64,000 bases of DNA. Origin: JAQVCM01 sp040403095 (lineage in GTDB: Bacteria > Bacteroidota > Bacteroidia > Flavobacteriales_D > Crocinitomicaceae). The notes under the pieces are model-generated. The model had not been told where the DNA came from. It saw nothing but the letters and a program-made list of their open reading frames with translations, and searched no databases. The translations under genes and the position numbers were made by a program. The DNA lies in the NCBI GenBank assembly GCA_040403095.1, contig JBBALI010000013.1:17226-81225 (forward strand), read 5' to 3'. Below are positions 25,111 through 34,418 of the stretch, one piece after another (position 1 is the first letter of the stretch; each line of letters begins with the position of its first letter).

Positions 25111-27831
25111 TCAATAAAACTCTAAATAGAAAGTTTCATATTCTTCCAATTTCTTGGTTTCAAATAAGATTTTCAAATTGTCTTTCGAAATAAAAATCAA
25201 TTTGGCGTTTTGCATTTCACCCAAATATTTTTTGGTCTTTTTAAACTTACTCATGTAAGTAGTTCCGTCTGCTTCTTTGGTAAACGTTTTTACGACAATT
25301 ACGCTTTCATCATTTCCAAAAATCTTGGAATCAGTTGTTAATTTATTTCTACTGAAAAATTCTTTGTTAAAATCATTAACATTTGACTTCGCCAAACCAA
25401 TGTTTTTAGATTCTTTTTCCCCGGGGAAAACAACAATCCAATACTCATCGTCTTCCTTGTAGGTATATAAATTAGATTTTGCAAAATTTGCTTCAATATT
25501 TGCAGAATAACCGTTTTTAATGATTCCAATCATTTCTTTGGCTCTAGTTTCTTCTGGTGTGCCAGGATATTCTGCCACAACGAGTTCTAAAACGGGAATC
25601 AATCCTTGTTTGTCTTCACTCAATTGTCCCATAGCCAATGCCTTCAAAAGCATATATTTTGACCTGTAAACATTCTCTTTTTCTCCTACGATTACCTCGT
25701 CAGCTCTAATAATTACTGGATAATATAACCCGCGATTGTAACGATCCAAAATAGTGATATAATCTTGTTCATTGAGTTTTTCTCTTTCTTTTCTTTTTAC
25801 AAAAAAGTCAGGATCTCTCAGGTAATTGGCATAATCTGAATTGGGATAATTTGCCAGTATATAATTCTTGTGAATATCTGATTTTGAAGCATCTGTTTTC
25901 TCATAAATCAAATACAATTGATAGGCAGACATCAAATTAAAATCACTTTTTAAGTTTCTTGCCAACACCTTATCAAACTGTTCAGCTGCCATTTTATTTT
26001 CATTCAACTGATCTTTGTAGATAATTCCAGCATCATATAAAGCGGTCAGCAATCTAACATTTGATGCAGCAATTGCAGAATCTCCAAAAGGTAAATTGGC
26101 CAATAAACTCTCTACAGAAAGTGTATCTTTTTCTTCTACTTTCTTGTTTTCACTTGGGATAGAATCATTTCCGTCTTCTGGTGTAAATTGCACCAAAACA
26201 ATCTTATCGCTTCTTCTCCAATTATCTTCATTGTCTCTTGGACCCCATTGTTTTCTAAATTCTTCGTACCCAGATGAACGGGTTTTTGCATTGTTCCAAT
26301 AACTTTTATTTCCAGAAATTTGATCTTGGTTGGCAAGCGCTTGATTTTGCAATTCTTTCAACTTTTCGGCTTCACGACGTTTGTTCAATGCTTCTTCTTC
26401 CTTCATTTTCTTAATCAAATTCTCTGCGAATTTCTCTTGCTCTTTGGGAGAAAGTTGGGCAATACGTTGAACGCTATCTTCATAATTTGCAGCTTCAACA
26501 GCAGTAACCAAATCTTGTAATTTCAACGCTTTGTTCTTAATTCCTTCTGCATTTGGATAATTTTCTGGAATTACTTTTGCGCAACTATCATAATATTTTT
26601 GTGCTTTGATATAGTTTTTATCTGTGAAACTGATATCACCCAAACGCTCATACGTTTTACCTTTTTGTCGTGGATTACTGGTTGAATAAAATGCTGATTT
26701 ATGTAACAGTTGAATACCATTGTCTTTCTGTCCTTCTTGCAAAGAAATATCAGCCAAAGCATAGTAAATTTGATCTTTGAACTCAACATTTTTCTCATCG
26801 CGCAACATTTTATTCAGTTGCTTCTTGATTTTTCCATCACCGCCCATGAATGCACGGTTGATGCGCGCATTGAAATTCATTTCAAAAGGAACATTGTATT
26901 TTAACACCTTTGAATAATGATATTTTGCCTTTTCTCGAGACCCTGAAACAGCATTTATTTGGGCTAATACAAAATGAATTCTTCCTTTATCAGCAGATTT
27001 CTTTGCCACTTTCAATGCTTCTTCCAAAGATTTTATGGCTTCTTCATTTTCTTTTTTAATCAATGACAATTTTGCCTTGGTCTTTTCATATTCCAATCTA
27101 ATTGATTCAGGAAATTCGGCTTTCTCGTCTTCTTTGTCTTGCTCTTTTTGTTTCTTCTTAGCCTTTTTAGCGCGCTTCTTGGCGGTTTTAGTCAGTTTCT
27201 TTCCATCCTCACTTTTTTCCTTTTCCCAAAATTTCCAATTAAACGATTTTTTATTGGCTTCTGTTTCTTCAATAGCCAATTGCAAAATATCTAAATTAAT
27301 TTGCGCTCCAGAATAATCTTTGATTTCAATTTGAGATTTGGCAATCCATAGTGTTGCTTCGTAATTCGCAGGATCTTTGGCGAAAAATTTTCGGATAAAC
27401 TCAAAGTTTTTAATTGCGCCATCATAATCTCTTCTATAATAACTTGCACGACCAATAGCCAGCCAGTTTTCATCAATCCAACGATTATGCTCCTCTTTCT
27501 TCTTCGATAAATTTTCAACTGAAGGCATGCTGTGATTAGAAATCACTTTGGTACATTTTGAAATTGCGGTATCAATTGCTGGAAACATTCCCATAACTTC
27601 TTCTTCATTGGGAAGTGGCGTAATAGGTAAAATCTCGTAATAATCTTCTTTTACATTATTTTGATAGGATTTCATTGCTTGATTCAACAATTCATTGGCA
27701 TTGAATAAACCGTTGTATTTTGCAGTAGTACCGTGGTAAGTTCTATTAATAAAAGTGTTTTTTTCAGTTGAACATGCAACCAATAACAATAAAATTACAC
27801 CCGTAAATATATTTATTAAACGAAAAGTCAT
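25111..27831 (-). CDS. porW: T9SS lipoprotein PorW/SprE (TPR protein)
   Basis: Part of the type IX secretion system, a periplasm-facing lipoprotein that connects the motor to the outer-membrane machinery; its homologue SprE is needed for gliding in Flavobacterium. I start at ATG 27831, because the extra codons up to 27840 begin with TTG. The signal peptide ends in the lipobox LLVAC (Cys20). The mature N-terminus has the family block NRTYHGTTAKYNGLFNANEL. Several tetratricopeptide-like repeats cover about residues 110-430 (YYRRDYDGAIKNFEF, KNYIKAQKYYDSCAK), interrupted by a Lys/Glu-rich stretch near 210-240. A second TPR region (LLTALYDAGIIYK) and a C-terminal domain follow. The ~906-residue length fits. 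It precedes atpZ by 30 bases. Confidence 0.9.
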   Translation of the reverse strand: MTFRLINIFTGVILLLLVACSTEKNTFINRTYHGTTAKYNGLFNANELLNQAMKSYQNNVKEDYYEILPITPLPNEEEVMGMFPAIDTAISKCTKVISNHSMPSVENLSKKKEEHNRWIDENWLAIGRASYYRRDYDGAIKNFEFIRKFFAKDPANYEATLWIAKSQIEIKDYSGAQINLDILQLAIEETEANKKSFNWKFWEKEKSEDGKKLTKTAKKRAKKAKKKQKEQDKEDEKAEFPESIRLEYEKTKAKLSLIKKENEEAIKSLEEALKVAKKSADKGRIHFVLAQINAVSGSREKAKYHYSKVLKYNVPFEMNFNARINRAFMGGDGKIKKQLNKMLRDEKNVEFKDQIYYALADISLQEGQKDNGIQLLHKSAFYSTSNPRQKGKTYERLGDISFTDKNYIKAQKYYDSCAKVIPENYPNAEGIKNKALKLQDLVTAVEAANYEDSVQRIAQLSPKEQEKFAENLIKKMKEEEALNKRREAEKLKELQNQALANQDQISGNKSYWNNAKTRSSGYEEFRKQWGPRDNEDNWRRSDKIVLVQFTPEDGNDSIPSENKKVEEKDTLSVESLLANLPFGDSAIAASNVRLLTALYDAGIIYKDQLNENKMAAEQFDKVLARNLKSDFNLMSAYQLYLIYEKTDASKSDIHKNYILANYPNSDYANYLRDPDFFVKRKEREKLNEQDYITILDRYNRGLYYPVIIRADEVIVGEKENVYRSKYMLLKALAMGQLSEDKQGLIPVLELVVAEYPGTPEETRAKEMIGIIKNGYSANIEANFAKSNLYTYKEDDEYWIVVFPGEKESKNIGLAKSNVNDFNKEFFSRNKLTTDSKIFGNDESVIVVKTFTKEADGTTYMSKFKKTKKYLGEMQNAKLIFISKDNLKILFETKKLEEYETFYLEFY

Positions 27832-27886
27832 GTATGTCAATCTTTTATATTGAGTCGTTAAGCGAAAAATGAAAACGCTTAATCCA

Positions 27887-27894
27887 CAAATTTA
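27887..27894 (-). promoter_or_regulatory. Candidate -7 element for porW
   Basis: On the minus strand this reads TAAATTTG, a TAnnTTTG match, 55 bases upstream of the porW ATG. A small hairpin (AAGCG...CGCTT, 27860-27880) would lie at the start of the transcript. No -33 box is clear. Confidence 0.35.
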
Positions 27895-27997
27895 TTTTAA
27901 AAAAGCCGTTATTTAAGCATTTTTAAAGATTATTTTTCGGAATTTCTGTCGGATAAAACGAAGAATAGTAATTTTCGTTAAAATTGAAGTCAAAATC

Positions 27998-29107
27998 TTA
28001 CAAATTCAAGGCCGTTTCTACTGCTGCACAAACTTCAAGGTGATCGTATTTTTTGGCAGTTTCCATCAATACAGAAGCTGAAATTTGTCCGCGATTATTG
28101 AGAAAATCATCTATTGAATTCGCCAAACTTGTCGCATTAAGCGGTTCGAAAAGAAATCCCAATTTTCCGTATTGTAAAATCTCTGGTGTGCCACCTGCAT
28201 TGCTACCAATTGTTGGGACGCCACTGGCCATTGCCTCAATAGTAACCATCCCAAATGTTTCAGCTTTTGAAGCCATCACAAAAGCATCAATTGCTTTGTA
28301 AAATGTTGCGATATCTTCTCTAAATGGTCGGATGAAAACCCTGTTTTGCAATTGATTTTCATCAATCGTTTTTCCAATTTTTTCAGTATAAGTCATTCCT
28401 TCTCCAAGCGTTGGTTCGCCCAACAAGCAGACGCACACTTCCTTGTCATTGCAAGCATTTAGCGCTTCCAATAACAAAACTTGTCCTTTCTGGGGATCAA
28501 ATCTTCCTATTAAACCAATAATCGCCGCATTTTCTGGTAAACCGAGTAATTTCCTCGCTTCCTTTTGATTTTCAGCGTTTTTTGGAACTGCCTGAAATGG
28601 TGAAAGATCAAGTGCAGAAGGAATGACAACAGTTTTATTAAAATCAAACTTCGTTTTTGAAAGCACCTGACTTTGCAACCAAGCCAGTGGACAAGACCAC
28701 AAATCAAACTGACTAAATCTCAAAGTATGTAGCCAATTTGTTTTATTTACACCCAATTGCATTTCCATGAAATAGGACAGATGAAAACGAAAGCCAAATG
28801 ACCAAAATTTTGCCATTGCAGCGATACTCATGTCTCGTGTATCTCTTACAATCAGATGAGAAACACCTTCTTTTTTAAGCAATTTTATCAATTTAAAAAC
28901 AGCACCAAAATCATAATATTTTCGGTGCTTTTTGATTGCTATAACAGGAATATTAGAACTTTCTGCTTTCCTATAAATGGGCGAATCATGCAAAGCGAAC
29001 ATCAAAACCTTGTGTCCACGTTCTTGCATCCATAAAGCATTACGCCATTGGTTCATTTCCAATCCTCCCCAACTCGAGGAACTACAGATGTAAGCCAGTT
29101 TTGTCAC
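27998..29107 (-). CDS. GT4 family glycosyltransferase
   Basis: The 369-residue protein has the GT-B fold of family 4. The N-terminal domain begins LAYICSSSSWGGLEM with the Gly-rich acceptor loop. The C-terminal domain has IGLIGRFDPQKGQ, VFIRPFREDI, AFVMASKAETFGMVTIEAMASG and GGTPEIL. The E-x7-E nucleotide-sugar motif (Glu in AETFGMV and Glu in TIEAM) is intact. It adds a sugar from an NDP-sugar to a lipid or glycan in envelope biosynthesis; the substrate cannot be told. The start is GTG at 29107; no ATG is found in frame before Met18. It stands alone, with repeats upstream and 166 bases to porW downstream. Confidence 0.88.
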   Translation of the reverse strand: MTKLAYICSSSSWGGLEMNQWRNALWMQERGHKVLMFALHDSPIYRKAESSNIPVIAIKKHRKYYDFGAVFKLIKLLKKEGVSHLIVRDTRDMSIAAMAKFWSFGFRFHLSYFMEMQLGVNKTNWLHTLRFSQFDLWSCPLAWLQSQVLSKTKFDFNKTVVIPSALDLSPFQAVPKNAENQKEARKLLGLPENAAIIGLIGRFDPQKGQVLLLEALNACNDKEVCVCLLGEPTLGEGMTYTEKIGKTIDENQLQNRVFIRPFREDIATFYKAIDAFVMASKAETFGMVTIEAMASGVPTIGSNAGGTPEILQYGKLGFLFEPLNATSLANSIDDFLNNRGQISASVLMETAKKYDHLEVCAAVETALNL

Positions 29108-29139
29108 TTTTATGTTAATTAATCTCTATTACGCCCCTT

Positions 29140-29303
29140 CAGGACTTGAGAAAGAGAGAGAATGAGAATGAGAATGATGAATTAAAACAGACAGAGAGAC
29201 AAAATGAGAATGATGAATCACACTTTTAACTCTTACACTCTTACACTCTTAACTTTTCAATCTTACACTTATCACTCTATCACACTGTGCTTGTCGAAGT
29301 GAA
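29140..29303. repeat. Low-complexity stretch with short repeats
   Basis: Simple repeats fill this gap: GAGA runs, three GAATGA-type units at 29160-29180, a second AATGAGAATGATGAAT at 29203-29218 that repeats the one at 29167, and three ACTCTTAC/ACTCTTAA units at 29230-29253. It ends with CACTGTGCTTGTCGAAGTG next to the pdxA stop, which looks like a widespread intergenic repeat word. No gene is seen. Confidence 0.6.
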
Positions 29304-30386
29304 CTATTCCTCTCGTCTTCCTTTTCTCTTATCCTCTACCCGTTTTTGTTCTTGCAAGGGATTTGCGGAAATTTCTTTGACAAATTGTCTTTTTCGATAC
29401 ACATCCATTGCCAAGTAAATCGCACTGCGCATAGATTGTCCAGAAGCTTTGTCTTCACCAACAATATCGAAAGCAGTTCCGTGGTCGGGAGAAGTTCTTA
29501 CAATCGGCAAACCTGCTGTATAATTTACGCCTTCTTCAAAAGCCAAGGCTTTGAAAGCTGTCAAACCTTGATCGTGATACATGGCGAGAATTCCGTCAAA
29601 TTTTCCTAGAAGATTTGAACCAAAAAAGCCATCAGCTGGATATGGTCCAAAGGCCAAAACATCTTCACCTTTTGCTTGATTGATGGCAGGATTGATGATT
29701 TCACTTTCTTCAGTACCCATTTTTCCATTTTCACCAGCGTGCGGATTTAATCCTAAAACAGCGATTCTTGGTCGAATGATTCCAAAATCTTTTTTCAAAC
29801 TATTTTCTAATGCTTTGATTTTAGCATAGACTTTTTCTTTGGTTAAATTCGCTGCCACATCTTTCAATGCGATATGACTCGTAACCAATGCCACTTTCAG
29901 ATTCGGTCCAACCATAACCATCAACGCTTCATCAACACCGGATAAGTGCGCTAAATATTCAGTATGACCAGGAAATTGAAAACCTGCTTTGATAATCGCT
30001 TCTTTGGAAATGGGTGCTGTAACCAACACATCAATTTTATTTGCTGCTAAATCTTCTGTGGCTTTTTCTAAAGATAGAAAAGCATATTTTCCACCAGTTT
30101 CTGTCACTGAACCCAAATCAAATTTGATTTCGTCATTCCAAACGTTGACAATATTTATCTTTCTGGGAACTGCTTCTTCAGCTGTTTTGCAGGATTGATA
30201 CAAAAACTCTTCGTCTTTGATTGCCTTTTTGTGGTATGACATGGTTTTTGTTGCTCCATAAATAATGGGCGTACAATCTACTAAAATCCTGTTGTCTCTT
30301 AAAGCTTTGATGATTACTTCCGGGCCGATTCCATTAATATCTCCAATGGTAATTCCGACTCTAATTGGTGCGCCTTCTCTTTCCAT
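29304..30386 (-). CDS. pdxA: 4-hydroxythreonine-4-phosphate dehydrogenase PdxA
   Basis: Oxidises 4-phosphohydroxy-L-threonine with NAD in pyridoxal phosphate synthesis, giving the amino ketone used by PdxJ. The 360-residue protein shows GITIGDINGIGPEVIIKAL at the N-terminus, the metal and substrate residues in PISKEAI and FPGHTEYLA, and LNPHAGENG. The MYHDQGLTAFKAL and RTSPDHGTAFDI metal-binding motifs are both intact. The C-terminus carries an extra Lys/Arg/Glu-rich tail of about 20 residues (KRVEDKRKGRREE) not needed for the fold, which runs into the repeat-rich gap. Its ATG overlaps the aminopeptidase stop by one base (TAATG), so the two genes are coupled. Confidence 0.95.
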   Translation of the reverse strand: MEREGAPIRVGITIGDINGIGPEVIIKALRDNRILVDCTPIIYGATKTMSYHKKAIKDEEFLYQSCKTAEEAVPRKINIVNVWNDEIKFDLGSVTETGGKYAFLSLEKATEDLAANKIDVLVTAPISKEAIIKAGFQFPGHTEYLAHLSGVDEALMVMVGPNLKVALVTSHIALKDVAANLTKEKVYAKIKALENSLKKDFGIIRPRIAVLGLNPHAGENGKMGTEESEIINPAINQAKGEDVLAFGPYPADGFFGSNLLGKFDGILAMYHDQGLTAFKALAFEEGVNYTAGLPIVRTSPDHGTAFDIVGEDKASGQSMRSAIYLAMDVYRKRQFVKEISANPLQEQKRVEDKRKGRREE

Positions 30387-31777
30387 TATTTATAGTTTTG
30401 AAGGTAATTCATTAATAATCTGATTCCAACTCCGGTTCCACCTTTGCCTTTGTAATCTTGTGCCGCTTCTAAAAATGAAGGTCCAGCAATGTCCAAATGA
30501 ACATAAGGTGATTTAACGAAATGCTCCAAGAATTTTCCAGCAGTAATCATTCCTGCGTATCTTCCACCGATATTTTTCAAATCAGCGATTGAAGATTTCA
30601 TTTCATCATAATATTCATCCCAAAATGGCAATTGCACCAATCTTTCATGTACATCAACTCCTGATTCAATCAAGGCGTTCATCACTTTTTGATCCGCATT
30701 TCCCATCAGGCAAGAAGCCTTTGTTCCGATTGCTACCACAGCAGCCCCAGTTAAAGTTGCCGCATCAATCACCAATTCAGGATTCAATTTATTGGAATAA
30801 GCCAAGGCATCTGCCAAAATCATTCTTCCTTCCGCATCCGTATTTAAAACTTCAACAGTTGTGCCGTCATACATCGTAATCACATCGCCAGGTGTGTAAG
30901 CATTTCCTCCTGGACGATTGTCAGTTGCTGGAATTAAACCTATTAAATGCACATCCAATTGATTCATTGCAGCTGCATAAATTGTACCTGCCATACAAGC
31001 AGCACCAGCCATGTCGCTCTTCATCAAATCCATAGAGCTTGCAGTTGGTTTCAAACTCAAACCGCCGGTATCATAAACCACCCCTTTTCCAACCAAAACA
31101 ATTGGTTTTTGATTGATTGGTTTTTTAGGTTTGTATTCAATAATCGTGAATGTTGGCGGGTCAATTGAACCTTTGTTCACTGCCAAAAGTCCGCCCATTT
31201 TCAGCGCTTCAATTTTGGCTTTCTCCAATACTTTTACATCAAAACCAGCAGCAAGACCCAATATTTCAATTTCTTTGGAAAGTTGCGTTGCCGTTAGAAA
31301 CGAAACTGGCTCATTGACCATATCTCTTGCCCAAAAAACAGCTTTCAAAGTATTGTTAAGGATATTTATTTTCTTCTCTTTTGCTTCGCCCAAAAGGTAA
31401 ATTTGATTTAATTCAAACTTCTTTTTTTCAGCATCTTTGAAATACTTCAAAAATTGATAATTAGACAATGCCAAACCTTCTGCCAAAGCCAACAACGTTT
31501 TCCCTTGTCCAACTACATAAATTTCCTTAGCTGATTTGGATAATTTGGTTCTCATGTCATGTCCTGCAACACGCATTTTCTCCAGGTTTTCATTTTCTCG
31601 AATAAAGAAAATAAACTGTTCACCTAGTTTTAAATAATCTGAATCATCTTTTGAATCGATGAATTTTTTTGCTAGATCAGTCACCATTTTAGAAACGCCT
31701 TCAACTTTGGGAATTTCTTTCCCTAAAACAAAAGCGATGTGACTATCAGCAAGGTATGATTTCGTATGTTTGATCAT
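30386..31777 (-). CDS. M17 family leucyl aminopeptidase
   Basis: A 463-residue cytoplasmic two-metal aminopeptidase that removes N-terminal residues in peptide turnover. The catalytic domain has VGKGVVYDTGGLSLKP (Lys and Asp), KSDMAGAACMAGTIY (Asp), and the signature NTDAEGRMILADAL (Asp, Glu and Arg). The usual residue after NTDAEGR is Leu, here Met. The substrate loop with IGGRYAGMITAGKFLEHFV is present near the end. The N-terminal ~150 residues form the less conserved hexamer domain. It starts at ATG 31777 and overlaps pdxA by one base. Confidence 0.94.
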   Translation of the reverse strand: MIKHTKSYLADSHIAFVLGKEIPKVEGVSKMVTDLAKKFIDSKDDSDYLKLGEQFIFFIRENENLEKMRVAGHDMRTKLSKSAKEIYVVGQGKTLLALAEGLALSNYQFLKYFKDAEKKKFELNQIYLLGEAKEKKINILNNTLKAVFWARDMVNEPVSFLTATQLSKEIEILGLAAGFDVKVLEKAKIEALKMGGLLAVNKGSIDPPTFTIIEYKPKKPINQKPIVLVGKGVVYDTGGLSLKPTASSMDLMKSDMAGAACMAGTIYAAAMNQLDVHLIGLIPATDNRPGGNAYTPGDVITMYDGTTVEVLNTDAEGRMILADALAYSNKLNPELVIDAATLTGAAVVAIGTKASCLMGNADQKVMNALIESGVDVHERLVQLPFWDEYYDEMKSSIADLKNIGGRYAGMITAGKFLEHFVKSPYVHLDIAGPSFLEAAQDYKGKGGTGVGIRLLMNYLQNYK

Positions 31778-32251
31778 CTCTCGATAGAATTTAATATAGG
31801 TTGTAAAGTTAATTGATATATGTGAACTTTGTATGTGATTGGGATTTGAAATGTTTAAAAAGACCCGCTTCGCTTTATGATATTAAGATTTTAGGAGCCG
31901 TTGCTGCGCAACTTTAAGACTAGATTATTTTTGTTACTTTGAAACCTTTAGTTTTGGTGGCAAAAATCAAAAAGTCTTAAGATCCTAATATCTTAAAATC
32001 TCAATGTCTATTTAAAAAGACCCGCTACGCTATTAGACGTTAGACAATTGAACCGTCGCTGCGCAACTGTTAGACTTAATTTGGATTCGCTGCGCGTCTG
32101 CCTTCGGCGGTGTTATATTATTTAATTATTAGATAGTTAGATTTTAGGAATCGTCTTAATTCTATCGTCTGCGGTCTTTTAGCGAATCTCCCAAAAACAG
32201 GTAATTCTTGATCAAAATTGTAATCAATAATCAATTTATGTACATTTGTTC
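31778..32251. other. Intergenic region with degenerate repeats
   Basis: No gene is seen in these ~470 bases. Two diverged copies of a ~66-base unit lie here on the plus strand: copy A at 31854-31921 and copy B at 32011-32075. Both begin TTTAAAAAGACCCGCT(T/A)CGCT and end in GCTGCGCAACT(T/G)T(A/T)AGACT with a variable middle. A related start word occurs at 6304 on the minus strand. Between and after them are shorter AAGATTTTA/TCTTAAAATC words in both orientations and further GC-rich words (GATTCGCTGCGCGTCTG, CTTCGGCGG). The GC-rich words in an AT-rich gap suggest mobile or folded elements rather than decayed coding sequence. Confidence 0.55.
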
Positions 32252-32503
32252 ATGCACGATTTATTGTCTATCGAAAAATTCTTGCAATTCACGGCGGACG
32301 AACTCTTGGTGGATGCTAATGAAATCAATATGAATACTACTTTCAGGTCCATTAGAACTTGGAGTTCGCTTAATGCTTTGGTTTTAATTTCAAGAATCAA
32401 CGAAGAAACAGATCTTTTAATCTCTTCTCGTGATTTAACTGCCTGTCAAACTTTAGAAGACATTCATTTATTGATAAAATCCAAGATCAATGGCACTGAT
32501 TAA
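32252..32503 (+). CDS. Acyl carrier protein-like protein
   Basis: The 83-residue product is acidic and helical with an ACP pattern: helix 1 (SIEKFLQFTADELL), a loop, then the modification site WSSLNALVLISRINEE (presumed phosphopantetheine Ser39, where the usual DSL reads SSL), and helix 3/4 (TACQTLEDIHLLIKSK). I start at the ATG at 32252; the frame is also open to a TTG at 32246. It overlaps the KAS III gene by 14 bases, so the pair is coupled, and it would carry the acyl chain for that enzyme. A TACATTTG word at 32241-32248 looks like a -7 element, but it is so close that the message would be almost leaderless. It is probably dedicated to the cassette, not general fatty acid synthesis. Confidence 0.8.
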   Translation: MHDLLSIEKFLQFTADELLVDANEINMNTTFRSIRTWSSLNALVLISRINEETDLLISSRDLTACQTLEDIHLLIKSKINGTD

Positions 32504-33497
32504 AACTTTCGGTTCAACGATCAAAGGAATGGTTTCTGTGGTTCCGAAAACTACAGAAGACAATATGAATTTGCCAAACATTTCGACTGAAGATAAAGAA
32601 AGTTTGATTAAACATACTGGAATACGATTTAAGAAAATCACAACAAAATCTAATGTTGATGTAAAAGACTATTTCGAAAAAGGAATTGAAGAAATATTGT
32701 CAAAATTAAACTGGGAGAAATCTTCCATTGACATCTTAATTTGTGTGACTCAAACTACAACAACATCCATTCCATCAGTTTCTTGCAGACTTCACGGCGA
32801 CATGAAATTCGACGAACAAACAATGTGTTTTGATATCAATTCAGGGTGCTCCGGATTTGTTTACGGTCTTCAAAATATTCAATCAATTATGCATGGAATT
32901 GATAAACAAAATGTACGAGCTATTTTGTGTTGTGGTGATCTTTCGTCTCAATTAATTGAAGAAAATGACAACACAACAAGACCAATTTTTTCGGACGGTG
33001 TTTCGATCATCGGAATCGAATCTATAGAAAGTAAAAGTGAAATTACAGGCTATTTTAATTTAGAAACTGCGGGCCAAGGTCAAGGTGCAATTTATACAGC
33101 AAAAGGTGCCAACCAAAAAGATTACATGCGGCTAAATGGAATTGACATTTATAACTATTCCGTTAAGTATGTACCAAAAAATATAAGTGACTTGCTGAAA
33201 TTCTCCGCGAAAGATTTAAGTTTTCCGGATTTTTTTGTTTTTCACCAAGCGAATAAGCTAATCAATGAATCAATTAGAAAAAAACTTGGAATCGCTGAAG
33301 CTAGGGTTCCAAGTAGTTTGTACGAATTTGGAAATACAGCTTCTGCAAGCATACCTATCACTTTGAATACCTTTTGGGAAAATCACCAAAAGAATAGCGG
33401 GTGGATTTTAATCTCTGGTTTTGGAGTTGGATTTTCAATGGCATCAGGTTTAATTAAATTCGAGCCAGAAATTTGTTTACAACCAATTGAATTCTAA
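32490..33497 (+). CDS. 3-oxoacyl-ACP synthase III (KAS III, FabH-like)
   Basis: A 335-residue thiolase-fold condensing enzyme. The full KAS III triad is present: Cys120 in INSGCSGFVYGL, His252 in FVFHQANK and Asn282 in EFGNTASASIP. It would condense an acyl-CoA or acyl-ACP with malonyl-ACP. The position after a private ACP and before a GT2 and a GNAT enzyme points to a specialised acyl group for a glycan or lipid, not to housekeeping FabH, which is usually near plsX/fabD. The specific acyl group cannot be told. It starts at ATG 32490, inside the ACP gene, and ends 9 bases before the GT2 start. Confidence 0.92.
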   Translation: MALIKTFGSTIKGMVSVVPKTTEDNMNLPNISTEDKESLIKHTGIRFKKITTKSNVDVKDYFEKGIEEILSKLNWEKSSIDILICVTQTTTTSIPSVSCRLHGDMKFDEQTMCFDINSGCSGFVYGLQNIQSIMHGIDKQNVRAILCCGDLSSQLIEENDNTTRPIFSDGVSIIGIESIESKSEITGYFNLETAGQGQGAIYTAKGANQKDYMRLNGIDIYNYSVKYVPKNISDLLKFSAKDLSFPDFFVFHQANKLINESIRKKLGIAEARVPSSLYEFGNTASASIPITLNTFWENHQKNSGWILISGFGVGFSMASGLIKFEPEICLQPIEF

Positions 33498-33506
33498 TTT
33501 TGTTGT

Positions 33507-34418
33507 ATGGCAGATTTAGACATCATCATCCCGCTTTATAAATCACGTGATCATTTAGATTCGTTGATTGAAAGACTCAATGAATGGACTGTTTCTCAGG
33601 ATTTATTAATTCAGGTAATTTTTGTTGATGATGGAAGCCAAGACGGAACTTATGAGCAATTAATTCAAAAAGTTTTAGAAGCAAAATTCAGTTTTCATCC
33701 GATTCAATTGGCTAAAAATTATGGTCAACATACTGCTATTTCAATCGGTATACATTATTCTCAAGCGCCATTGATTGCTACTATGGATGATGATTTACAA
33801 CATGATCCTTTTCAAATAAATTTGATGTTGCAGACACTTAAAACTGAAAATGCTGATTTGGTTTATGGAATGTATGGGGAAAGGAAACACAATTTCGCAA
33901 GAAAAGTAGGAAGTAATTTATTGAAAAAAATATTACTTACAAGCGGAAGTGACTATTCAAACACTAGTTCATTCAGGCTCATGAAATCTAATGTCGCTGA
34001 AATATTCAAAACCAAACACTTAAGTGTTGTATTGATTGAAGAATATTTGATAAAGTATTCAGGAAATATACAAACATGTCAAATCAAACATGAAGCGCGT
34101 AATCATGGAAATTCCTCCTATTCCAGTTGGAAACTACTAAGAATGGCTTTGCAAATAATGCTTTTCCATTCCTCAATACCTCTGAAATTAATTACTCGAT
34201 TTGGATTAATTTTATCAATTGCTTTCTTTGGGATGGGTTGCTATTTCATTTATAACAAAATGATTCACAATGTTCCATTGGGATTCACTTCCTTAATTGT
34301 TGCTATCTTTTTTTCAACAGGGCTTTTGCTTTTATCATTGGGGATTATTGGGGAATATATTCGCAAAATATGGATCTCTCAAAATCAATTAGACCAAGTA
34401 ATTGTTTTAAAAAAATGA
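33507..34418 (+). CDS. GT2 family glycosyltransferase, polyprenyl-phosphate type
   Basis: The 303-residue protein begins with the GT-A domain: DIIIPLYKSRDHLDSLI, VIFVDDGSQDGTY, and the metal-binding MDDDLQHDPFQI. A family-typical region RKVGSNLLKKILL...SSFRLM follows, then two C-terminal membrane helices (ITRFGLILSIAFFGMGCYFI, and the one near residues 265-285). This is the DPM1/GtrB/ArnC layout: it moves a sugar from a nucleotide donor to undecaprenyl phosphate at the inner membrane. The sugar is unknown. Its stop overlaps the GNAT start codon (ATGA). Confidence 0.88.
   Translation: MADLDIIIPLYKSRDHLDSLIERLNEWTVSQDLLIQVIFVDDGSQDGTYEQLIQKVLEAKFSFHPIQLAKNYGQHTAISIGIHYSQAPLIATMDDDLQHDPFQINLMLQTLKTENADLVYGMYGERKHNFARKVGSNLLKKILLTSGSDYSNTSSFRLMKSNVAEIFKTKHLSVVLIEEYLIKYSGNIQTCQIKHEARNHGNSSYSSWKLLRMALQIMLFHSSIPLKLITRFGLILSIAFFGMGCYFIYNKMIHNVPLGFTSLIVAIFFSTGLLLLSLGIIGEYIRKIWISQNQLDQVIVLKK

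Noticed and set aside
34370..34414. Upstream ATG for the GNAT gene
   Set aside because: It adds a stretch translated from inside the GT2 gene; the ATGA overlap at 34415 fits the usual coupling and the family N-terminus.
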